From contig VZRG01000029.1 in assembly GCA_013397435.1 (NCBI GenBank), positions 1,366,907 through 1,430,906 on the forward strand: DNA of 64,000 bases. The letters are read 5' to 3'. How positions within the stretch are numbered: the stretch's first letter is position 1; every line of letters starts with the position of its first letter. Both the position numbers and the translations under genes were made by a program. Below, in pieces: positions 47,905-59,000 of this stretch. The notes beneath the pieces were generated by a model, which was not told the DNA's origin, did not search any database, and was given only the letters and a program-made list of their open reading frames with translations. This stretch comes from Erythrocercus mccallii. Its lineage: Eukaryota; Chordata; Aves; Passeriformes; Dicruridae.

Positions 47905-50470
47905 TTAGTCATAAAGGTCACAATAGGACAGAGGTCACAAGTCACAGTAGATCAAAAGCCATAGCGTGTCAAATGTTGTAATATAATTCATACTCATGTA
48001 TACAGCACATATATAAAGTGATAGTTCATGCTAAGGCATTGCCTCACATTGCTCTTACAGCTATAGCTCCCCTAAGAGTGTTATAATATGCTATTGACTT
48101 TCTTGTGGATTCATCGTGCTGTGAATTATTTCTGGCCAGTGGAATGCATGGAGTTACCTTTTGGGTATTACTTAAGCAGGCGTCTTGTGATTGTGCCAGA
48201 GATCTTTTTTGCAGGAGTCAAGGTGTGTATTGTTTCCCTAGATTTTTATTATTTTTTAAAGGAAAAAAAAAAATAGGAAGGGGAAGAAACTGAAGATTTA
48301 CACTTTGGCTTAAAGATATACTGGGTAAATGAAAACAGCTCTTTTTTTTTCACTGCCATAAAGGAACTGATCCCATGGTCTCAGCAGGAATATGTATGCA
48401 AACCCATATTCAGTAAACCTTAGGTGTCACAATTTTTCTGTTTTCTTTTAAACTGAAGAGTAGACAACTGCCACCTATAGTTTTGCCCCCATCATTCAAC
48501 CTTTTTAATTTCCTACATGTAGTTATTCACATTTCCCCCCTCATTCTTTGTTCTGTTCCTCTTAGAATAAAAAAGAGATAAGAAATAAAACAAAAAACAA
48601 TTATCATCTTCCTAAGGATGCTTTACTCCTTCTAACAGTTTGACTTTTCACCTTTTGGGTGCTTAGTGGAAAAGCCATTACTTGCTTGCTGAGGAAAAAG
48701 CATTTAATGAATCACAAAATCATTCAATTATTCTTAAAAACACTTCACATCACACATCTTTTTCCAAGCAAAGTGTGCATTTTTCACATTTAAATGGTGC
48801 ATAACTGCCTCGTAGAATGTGTCCCTAGAGTTAAAGACATTTTAACAGAAAGGTTCCAGGAGTATAGAGAGCAGTTTGATATATATAAGCATTAAAAACC
48901 TTGCATTAAGGATGCAGAATTTCCTCTTCTCTCTTCACTGTCTTTCAATAACATTTATGCAAAGTTGCCTTTCTGCTGTTGTGAATTGTCTAGCTTTGTG
49001 TGGAGCTGAGATCCACATGCTTCGCTTGCTTCGGCTTGCTGCAGTACCACACGATAAAAATGAAGCAATAGTAAAGCTAATATAGGGCAGCAAAGCATTT
49101 AGAACATTTGGGGGTTTTGTAAATAAAATGACATTTTCTCTAGGAAGAGTAGTAAGATATTCTTTCAGAAAAGTATATTATTTACAATCATTGAGTCTGA
49201 TGCTGGTGTCTCACCACTTTTTCTCTGCTTTTATAAGAGAAGTGCTTTCTGCAGACTGCCGTAGCTGCAATTTCCTACACAACATTTTCTTTTTAGTTTT
49301 TTTTCCCTTTGAGGGTTTTTTTTTAAAAGACTTACATTGTAAAACTTTCTTTTCTGTATTTTATGAAAATGTATGTTCTTTGCCCAACAGAATCAGGTGG
49401 CTGACTAGGTTTGCAAAACTAGCTTGAAGGTTGCACTTTTGCCAGGGCAAATGGGAGTCAGCCTGTTTATTTGAATGCTGGTATATGAGTCGTACCAGCT
49501 AAGGAGCTGGCCTTGAATTTGTAAACTTTCCTGCACTTTTATATCCCGGTACTTTAAACAAGTAATTTTTTCCATAGTAATAATTTTTTCCTTTTCTTTT
49601 TTTTTTTTTTTAATTTAATAGGAAAGAGTGATATTTATACAACAGCTTTAGGCTAACTTAGATATCCAACTTAGGCAGAGTTTTAAGAACTAAACCTAGG
49701 TGTTTGTACTGCCCTGCATAGCTGGCAGGGAGACAGAGATGCCGGGGGGCTGTAGGCGAGGGGGGAACTGCTGCAATTCAAGGACCTAAATCAGATGCCT
49801 GAAGTAGACAGTGTGAATAACCCTCTAGATGACTGGAATTATTAGACCACATTAGAGAGAGAGGAAAAAAGTGAGGCTGGCATATGGTGAGTGTCCTACA
49901 TATGGTATGCTGTTTATATGTGTTTTTTCCGTTAGCATTTCTCTTTCCTTTGTTGCTCCACCTCCTCCTGCAGTCTCTCCTAACAACAAAGTTAATTCAA
50001 AAACTGCGGTCGAAGGAAAGTTTTCAGACCTGCTCTGCTCTCAAAAGAGCAAATACCAGGCAAAATGAGTTAGCTCTCTTTCCCATACTCTGCCTTGCTT
50101 AAACAGTGTGTAATCTTCTATTTCTGTTTATTCCTTTAGAGCAAATAAGGTGTGCGTATGTGTTAAAATCACTTGTCATAAAATTTACCATAATTCACCT
50201 CCCAAGACAGTGTTTTATACTCACTCAAATATCAGGTTTTTTTGCAATAACTAGAAAGGATAAGTGCCAATATGATAGACACACACTCTTCATTCTCTAT
50301 TGATTCCTTCGGTCCAGTCAAATCCTGGTCTTATCCAATGTAGCTTCAGGGGGAAGCTCCCTTGTGCTGCAAAAAGCAGGCTCCACCTGGTTCCTATTAA
50401 GTTTGCACTGGTTGGATCTGCCCAGTGATGGCGTAAGAAAATATGAAGCAGGGAAGCCTGCAATTGAAGC
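47905..50470. other. non-coding stretch with T- and G-rich runs
   Basis: No gene recognised. A T-run lies at about 49,599-49,612. A short G-rich segment with several CpGs is at about 49,741-49,768 (ccggggggctgtaggcgagg). The longest frame is 99 codons (49128-49427, plus), Phe-rich because of T-runs. Confidence 0.5.
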
Positions 50471-50570
50471 TGTAGATTCATGGCCTATAAAACTAAAAGG
50501 CTATTATGGTCATCTACTCAGTCTGCCTCCCCTGTGAAAGAGGCACCAGAACTTTTCTGGATTATTCTCT

Positions 50571-50591
50571 TTTTGTGTGTGCGTGTGTGTG
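50571..50591. repeat. short GT dinucleotide microsatellite
   Basis: About nine GT units with one GC interruption (gtgtgtgcgtgtgtgtg). It lies between the 3' terminus and the coding remnant of the ancient LINE copy. Confidence 0.85.
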
Positions 50592-50689
50592 ATTTTAACA
50601 GAAAAAATCATGCATCTTCACTTAAGCCTTCCGGAGTGTGTCTCTAACTGCATGTTCTTACCAGTGGCTTCTGTTACACCTTTGTCACC

Positions 50690-50948
50690 AGACTGAAAAC
50701 TCTAGTGTTATCAAATTTCTGTTTCTTACTTTATAAACTATGATCAAGTAGCCTTTTAAATGTCTCTCTGATAACCTAAATAGATTGAGCTTCTTGCATC
50801 TTTCACTACAAGAAATGTTTTCCACTCCATTCATCATTCTTGTTGCTTTCGTCTGAACCTTTTCCAATTTTTCAACAACCTCTCTTGAATTGTGGACACA
50901 GTGTTTCCAGAACAGGTTGCATCTGTGCCAAGGACAGAGGTAACACAA
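50690..50948 (-). pseudogene. LINE ORF2 C-terminal remnant
   Basis: A frame of 87 codons stays open and retains the hallmark C-terminal block of CR1-clade reverse transcriptases: VVEKLEKVQTKATRMMNG, then SERCKKLNLFRLSERHLKGY, then LIIVYKV. In intact relatives the same block reads as a LEKVQRRATKM-like helix followed by a LNLFSLEKRRLRGDLI-like segment. The start codon is fortuitous. It lies inside the ancient LINE and confirms its orientation independently of the nucleotide match. It cannot act: the RT palm upstream is eroded. Confidence 0.88.
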
Positions 50949-52264
50949 CCGTATTGTACTTTTCTCTGGTGATGTGCTCTTCGGTTGATTCAGATTCGCG
51001 TCTGCCCTCTTGTACTCACAGCTCTTGGCACTGATTATTTGCTCTCCAGGCTTTTTCAGGCTGCCTTCAGTCTGTGGGCAGGGTTTTTAGCTTGTAGCAG
51101 TGGCACACTCTTTGTTACTAGTGCAATGTCTTATGTTTCTCTGGATCAAAATTTTCCAGTTATTTAAATATGGCCAGTTTCCTGAGCAATCTTAGTTCAC
51201 AGTGACTTGTCTCACTCTTTATGTACTAATCTTCCAATAATTTCAAGTACAAGCTTTCTAAATATATATATTTTTTATAACTGGTAAAAGAGTCACCACA
51301 GGAAAAAAAAAGATAAGATCATGCATGCATCTGTAGATCATCGTTAAAATAACCACCACTGATTATTTTTCCCCATTTGCTACATGCTTGAAATTCGATT
51401 CTATTTAGTAAATACAATATTTATTTTAATATTTTTATCAAAATAATATGATTAAAAACTAAAAGAATTTACAATATTCCTCTACATATTTAATAGTACT
51501 AAAATTGCTTTTATCCTACCAAGTTTATACTCCTATTAAATGATATCGAGTTAGCTTTGGCAAGACAGTTTTCCAAAAAATTATGTTCTTGCTGCTTTGA
51601 TTAAAATAAACTAATATTCCTAGAAACAGTTCCTTATTTTGCTTTACATCAATATGTGGCTGAAATGCTTACAGAGATTTAGGTCATCACATTTACTCTT
51701 TTTAACTATTCACAAAAACTTTTGCTTACTTCTCTTGAATGTTGCTACTTCTCCAAGACATAATAAAAATCCTCACTAACCATGCAGACTTCTCTGCCAA
51801 ATGTATTAAAATACCTCCATGAAAATTATTCAGGTCTACTGATTTTAAAAATGTCTAGTTTTATTAGCTGCTATTTAACGTTCTCCTGCACAACTACTGA
51901 AACAGAGCTTCCTCATACTCATCTGATATGAATACATCATTTGACTTTTCCCCAAAATACAGAAGAAAAGTATTTGAGAATTTTTTTGTTGTTGTTCTTA
52001 CAAAAAGTCCTAGTAATTTCCACTTAGTAATGGAGCAAAAGATTTTTTAGGGTTTTTTGTTCAGAATAAAATTTCAAACTGTCTTCATGTTGTCCTTATC
52101 TCTGTTTTCTTTCCATAATATTTAATTTAAAAATGCCTTATAATTCCCAGCTTCTAATTTACATTAATTGCTACATTTCCTCTACATCTCCCTTTTGTTT
52201 TTGAGGCATTTTTTTAGTAGCTGCATTCAAACACAATGTCATTTTATTATTTTCAACAAAAGAG

Positions 52265-55200
52265 TAGAAGGTTTTTCCTTCATTGTGACTCTTTATGACA
52301 TATCCTTTAGAATGGGTTTAGCAGACTGAAGTTGTCAGTCAAGTATTTCCTTTAATACTTTCTTCAAATAACTGTTTCATACTCACTGTCAAATTTGTAA
52401 AAGCCTACTGTCTTATATCAACAATTATAAATATTAGGTTTTAAATAATTTTCTCATAACAAATATAATCAAGTTTAAGCTATGTGCACATAAGCAATTA
52501 ATTTTTGTTCTCTGTTTCCTCTGTCACTAGACTGCAGTCCAGTAAAGAATTCCTCTGGATGCAGTTAGAGAAATTGTCATTTTTTTATTTGCCTAACATA
52601 GCTAGTATTTTGTTATGGACACCCTGAGGTTTCCATTTTTTGATAATATTATTCCATAGCTCATAAGCATTTTCCCTTCTTAAGATGTTTCACGACCGGT
52701 ATGAAAGAAACCCAGATTTTAAAATTTTTATTTAATTTTGACAGCAAGGAGAATCTTTAAAATGAGGCATATAAAGTGAGATATAAAATGTCAGCCTGAT
52801 TCAGCTACAGTTTGGATCATTGCTTCAAAATAAAGTGTGGTTTTTAAAAATTTTGACACGGTTACTGAGAGGTGTGAAAGATTTTAATGCACAGAAGCCA
52901 TTTTGGGTTTTCTTTTGTTAGGAGTAAAGTGTTAACTTGGAGTCACTGTGTTCTCTCATAGCCTCAGTTTATTTACAGTAACATATGCAGATAGCTCACT
53001 TCAATGCTTTAAGAAGAAATACAAAACATACTGAAAATGCAGCTACAATTATAACAAATTATAAAATTCTGGAAATCGGGTTTGAGGTTCCAGGGTCTTT
53101 GAAGTCAGCTCAAACTGTTACACTTCCAGTAGTTTTCTTCATAAAACGCTGTTCCATATTATAATGATTTAACTTGCCACAAGCCTCATGCTAAAGTTCG
53201 TTAACTGGACCATAACACCCAATTACCTCACCCTGATTTAATCCCATTCTTAAAGAGGGTGAAACCTATTAAAAATGGTATTAAATAAGAATGCTTTCAG
53301 GGAATGCATCTCCTAATTCCATGTGATTCTGCAGAAAAATTTTTAAAAAGAAATACTTCATTTCTATTTGTGCTGCAAGCACACTATTCTTAACGACCGA
53401 CCTGAAGTGAATGTCTACAGTAGAACTTTCTAATTTTAAGTATAGCTGCCTTATAAACACCTGATTTAATTTCTTTGGCCCTTTATCTTGTGTGTTTAGA
53501 TGGAAAGCTCTCCTGTTCAGTGCACAGCACCTGATACAAAAGCGCAAAGATCTCTACAGAAATCCTATTAAAATATTACTGATAATTCAACCAGTCACCA
53601 TCTAAACTTATTTGGTGAGGTTTTACCTATTTTATCAGCAAGAAAACAATATATTACCTATTCTCAGCAACTTTTTTGCCAGCACCTTATGAACATGCAA
53701 TACTGACCTTTTCAGTTACAATATGTCAGTTTGGAAAGGAAACACCAAACATATTTGGAGAATAAAATCAGTATTAAATGGATTAACAATAGATTTGGCT
53801 TCAATGCAATAAATCCAGAGTCTCTGCAAACACAGGAACTAGCTACATTTTCTACACAGATTTATTTCCTACTATTTAATGTACATAAACCACATGAATT
53901 TAATTTGTTATTGGTATTCTCTACATTTACCATGAGTAGAGTCAAGAAAAAATCCATACAACCATGCAAGAGTGTGACGTTAAATATGAGAAAACAGCGT
54001 ATTGTACCAATCAGATAAGAATTCACACCAAAAGGGTTATTAGGGTACATTCACGGTGATTTGGGGGGCCAAGGCTGACTGGGCCTGCGGGCTAATACAC
54101 TCTATCACCAGTACAGAATAGTCTTTGAGGGAAACTGGACTTTCTCTGCTCATGCCCTTTCTGATCAGATTTGTCTTTTTCTGGCAGCTTTTGCCAGCAA
54201 TAAGATTCACTGAAAACATAAAAGAGAAAATGATTGCTGGAGTTCTGCTGAACAAGCTCAGTGTTATCTTTCTTCTTGCTCTGTTTGCCCATACGCACAA
54301 TGAAAGGAAGCTGGCAGAGGTCCTGGTCCAGGAAAAGAATTAGGGGCTTTATCATCAGACAATAAGTTGAGCAAATTGCAGACCACAAACTGCTTCTCTT
54401 CAGAGTACCCCTGAAGGACTCATTGCTGAACTCAGTGCCTCAGAGCTAAAATGAGGAAGTACAGGGAGGTTGTAAAGATGAGAAGCCAGACAATGAAGGA
54501 AGATTGTGCAATGTCTACTATTGAGCACTGGGCAAAGAACACATGAAAATGTCTAAAATTCTAGAGCCTTGAAGTCCTGGTAATTTTAATTAGCTTCAAA
54601 AGCTGCAAAAAACCCATCATACTTTTTATTTCAACGTTTTGTTTGTTCACATAATAACAATCTCAAGGAGTTTGCACGGATTATCAAAGATATATCATGA
54701 AGCTGTTGACCAAGAAGAAGACTATTTGTTTAATAGTTCCATTCAATTGGAATAAATGAAAGAGGATTTTAAAACCAGGGAGCTAAAAACCAAAGAGACT
54801 TGCCTGCCCAGTGATACCTTTCTGCCCTTTGTTATCATACCATCCTTCCTCAGATTCTGATTCAATGTGTACAGGGGAGAGATTTTAACAATATATCCTG
54901 TAACATTAAAAATCATAAAGCAAGACTTTGACAGAGTGACTGAATTCCTTTGAGCTTTTGAGATGGTTTTGGAAACTTGGAAGGAGTCCAGATTTTTGCA
55001 AAGTCTTTGTTTTCAATCCAAAATAATCTGGAAATAATACCTATAACATGAATGATATTAATGTATACCTGTAAAAAATACATAAATTGGTGGAAATACA
55101 TCTGCTTAGTCTTCTCAAATAATGATATGAACTTTGTCTTAACATGATCACCTCACTCAAATCTTTTCAAACGTTTGAGTGTTTTTTAAAGGTATTTTTT

Positions 55201-55560
55201 TTCCTTTTATAAATTGACATGGACACAGAAAGAGATCCGAAAAATATTGAGCAGAAATCTAATCCACCTAAAATCTTTATGGATAAACTGTTCCCCTAGT
55301 AATCCCTCAATCTATAAACACCTCAATAAGACATCTAGAGAAAATTGTTTGAAAGTCTTATAGGCTCAGTTCCTCTGAAGATGCTGCAAAGCTGGTCTAC
55401 TAACACTGGTTAACTAGTTACATAAAGAACCTGGGAGTCATAAGCACTGCTCAATTTGCTGAAATGAGAGGCTTTCTTCTCCCTGCCTCTAGCTTGAGGA
55501 TCAAATTTTCCATACAAATTGGCATGGTGTGGTAGATTTTCCCTCTGCTATTCCATATCC
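52265..55560. other. AT-rich non-coding stretch
   Basis: The first 450 bases may be a further, more eroded part of the ancient LINE. After that nothing was recognised. The longest frames are 98 codons (54092-54388, minus) and 95 codons (53731-54018, plus), both without recognisable motifs and with overlapping frames on the other strand. Confidence 0.5.
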
Positions 55561-55569
55561 TTGACATTC

Positions 55570-56052
55570 TCTGCGTGGGGAACTGCCGCTAATGCCAAAG
55601 GGATGCTTGGCTCGTTGTGCTCTCCCGATAGCTACTTCAGAAATGCTGTTAGATTGAATAGCGAGGGACAGCAGCATTTCAGTCGTGATCCATCAGGCGG
55701 ATCTGAGAGGAGCCGTTTGCCCTGAGAGAGGATAGACTTTCGAGACATATGGTGCTATAATGGGGGGGTGGGGATTTTTCAATTCCAATCCACCCATTCC
55801 GGATGAGAGAGACTGAGCTAATACCCTCGTGTATGGTGCACTGCATCTAGCTACGGAAGTAGCGTTAGGGTGGAATTTATGGACTCTCTAAATTGTTTGC
55901 CAGGAAATGTTTACTAGCTATGCACAATAAACGACTGTGAAAGCATATTCCTGTGTTTAACACGATATGGTTTTTTCCTTATATTTGGGTCATACTATTA
56001 TGATACCAATAAAGGAAACTTAAAAAAAAAAAGAAGAAAAAAGAAAACAAAC
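55570..56052 (+). other. CpG-retaining patch ending in AATAAA and A-tract
   Basis: Sixteen CpGs occur between 55,574 and 55,963 by hand count, against two or three in the following 500 bases, with only moderate GC content. At the right end AATAAA (56,008-56,013) is followed eight bases later by an A-run at 56,022-56,032 and an A-rich tract to about 56,052. This order, signal then A-tail, is what a retroposed polyadenylated RNA leaves behind. A genuine unmethylated regulatory element next to an unrelated A-run is the alternative. No open frame above 68 codons (55519-55725, plus) and no known protein is seen, so a source transcript would be non-coding or a 3' UTR. Confidence 0.4.
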
Positions 56053-56054
56053 GA

Positions 56055-59000
56055 CCAATATATGTTCATATTTATGAAACTTCATTTGGGAAAGTCTGAT
56101 TGACTACAAATTGTACACTATAAACTTATTGCCAGGACCTCTGGATACATGCCATGCCTTCCATGTTAGAAGTTAAATACATGACTTATTTTTAGATCCA
56201 AATATTCTCATCATCGAGTAAAGGTATGTTTTAAAAAAAGCTTCATTACAACAGCTGCAGGGGGTCATAAGTAATGAAATTAGTGTACATGTGTAAGAGA
56301 AGTCTACCTACTAACTTAGCAAAATGGATACATAACTTCATAATTTAGAAATGAAACAGGCAGTTTTGGACCACAGGAATCTTGGAATTTTGCTCTGGGA
56401 TGTGACTCTGTCTTCCATGTAGCTCACTGTTGTACTAGGGACTACTGTACAGTTTTATAGAGTGTGTTAGATTAGATACATTCCCAAACATTTTTTTCTG
56501 CTAGGAAGCAAAATCAGAACTTTCACTGGTAAAGTCTGTGCAAAGAGTTTTTTCTGCTCCTTTTTTTGATTTAATGTGAGGCTTCTATTTCAGTATAATG
56601 CATCTAAGAACTCTCCCTGTCATTAAAATACAGTGGGCACTAACCTAATTTGTTTTAATCATGCGGTAGGAGTTTGAGCCTGGAGGTTGTACTTTTGCAC
56701 ATCTGAACACCCTCTTTCAGCATACACATATGTGTATTTAAACATCCAGTGAGCTGTTCATGATGGGATTTTCAAGTTTAGAACCTTTGTAACAACAGTT
56801 TTGCAGTTTCTACTTGTATTTTCTCCAAACAAGAGTAACTCCAACAGACAGACATACCTTCCCCCTTTCTTGCTATGAATGTAACAGAAATTAGCTGATA
56901 AAAATAAGAAAGAAAGAACATTTAAAAGTAGACATCTCAACTTCTGTAACAGTTTTTAGTGCCATAAAAGGTTTTAGTGCAATAAAAAATTGAAAATGCA
57001 TTAGTAAAATATTTTCTCCACCAGGCTTGTTTCAAAACAAAATTTTCAGTAGCGTTGGTTGTTTAAATATTTTTTTTGTAATCACAAGGAATAGTATCTA
57101 AGTTTCCCTGCACTTTTTAAAATTGCTGTTACAGTCTTAACAACGAAGTTGATCCTGTGAGGTCGTTGGGGAAAAGAAAAGACTCAGCACTTCCTCAAAG
57201 TATGAAGACAGTTCTTGTAAAACAGTTAAAGGGTGAATTGTTTCTTTAAAATGTTTTCAGTCTCTACCAAGCTGATGACAATAGTAAAAGTATATGAGAA
57301 ATACATTAATACTACTAGGGGTAAAATGCAGTAATAATAAAGAGGCACTTCATCTTAGTAACAGAAAAATTTGTTTCTATAAATGGGAGTGTGTAGATTT
57401 GGATGCACTAAGAACACATGATTCATACCATGGGATATTGATTCAACTTCAATGTTTCAAGCAAAAGAGGTTTATGTAAGAGGTTTTTTCTTTCATATAA
57501 TAAATACCTTAAACCTATTGCCTACCATTAGTGAGATAAAAAAAAAAAAAAGCAAAATGCTTCAAAGGTAGTTTACCTGGACAGTGTATGTTTTATTAGT
57601 TTTAATCGGAGCTGGATTGGGTATCAAGAAGGAAAAGACATGATTTTTAGCATAACACAGCCAAGAAGCTGACATGTCTCATGCCTTTCTCTTCATTAGA
57701 GACATGCTATGCCTCCAGATGCTGCAGTCTGGATTTAGGGGCATATACCGCTCTTGCACAAATAAGAGTTGCATATGTTATTAGTTAATTTCGTTTTGTT
57801 GTGTTCTTTTGCACATGGCTTTTTTGAAACAGTTAAACGGAAAATATTTTTAGTTTACCATCTTGTATTGAAATATACTTGAATTATTAAATAAAATCCA
57901 AATCCCTAAGTGATATGTTCTACAGCTCAAATGTACAAATGCTTAAAGTTCATGGACAAATTACCTATGAGGGAATTACACAACTCCAGACTGTCCCCAT
58001 GTGCCGTACATTGCATGTGTCTCAGTCATCTGAACAGTATGCCAAATAATACACCTCTTTTCACAGCTGACCTTCACTAAGCTCACAGTGCTAGATATTT
58101 TTCATTTGAAAAAAAAGCATACTAATAAATGGACTTCACACTTTTATTATGGACATCTAATTTAAATGAAGCATATGAAAATCCATCAAAGAAGAGAGGA
58201 AGGTGGCTACTTAAAGTGATTCAGAGCACCAGAGTCCAATATGTAAACGTAGTTGATGTGAAGATGCCTCAGACAGTCCCTTACTGGAATACTTTATTGA
58301 ACCCAACCTGAGATCTATCACATTGTATCAGAGGACATGCAAGATGCTTAATATCAGAGGACATGCAAGCAAGATGCTTAATAAAGCATGACAAATACAA
58401 ATATCTTGGAAAGGTTTATTTTGACAAGTCATATCATATATTCACAGCTCATCAGTAGAGCTGCATTCTGTTTTGGGGAAATAAATTAAAAAATTAGTTT
58501 ATGCAAACACGGCTTTGGAAGGTGTCATTCTCAAGTTATGTCATCGGCATGCTTCTTCATGACATTTAAGAACTTACCAATGCTTTTACAGTGTCACTAA
58601 TGCCTTACAATAGTTTCCTGAATCTTTGAGACTTTATCTGCAAGTTAAGCACTTCTTGGCATATATTTTTTAGAGAAGTCTAACTTGCTTTATTTTTAAA
58701 AATTTTTCTCATTCTTTCACAAGACAGAATATCTGCATCTAAAAATGCCCTCAGTTTGGTCTAAAATAATAATTCCAACAAAATATTATTTTGTATTTAA
58801 TTTCTTCTATCAAGTATTTGGTTTTAGCATTATCTTATACTAGATTTTGGGGTGCATGATGCTGTTATGCATTAGCAATTTTTAGGTCTTTGTTTCTTAC
58901 ATCTATTATTAATTAATATTGCAATTCCGGAAATGTTTCTAGTCAAGCAAATCACCATGAAGACAAATAGGACTTTTTAAAAACATAGGATAACTCTTAC

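Larger units (their letters stand above)
50473..52260 (-). repeat. long ancient CR1-clade LINE copy (antisense)
   Basis: Read on the minus strand, about 1.8 kb follows one LINE roughly colinearly. From the right come a region before the RT domain (gaggaaatgtagcaattaat, cagctaataaaactagacat), eroded RT sequence, and the region encoding the ORF2 C-terminus (50,690-50,948). Last is a 3' terminus that on the plus strand reads tagattcatggcc and attatggtcatctactcagt. This agrees block by block with an element I remember from turtle and crocodile genomes (consensus for example gtttattaactgctatttaa). Sequence up to about 52,720 may also belong. It is full of stops and small indels. Identity by eye is low, as for an insertion older than crown birds. 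Confidence 0.8.

Noticed and set aside
48990..49060. cttcgcttgcttcggcttgc, superficially like the start of U6 snRNA
   Set aside because: The following sequence does not match the U6 body and there is no proximal element or terminator.
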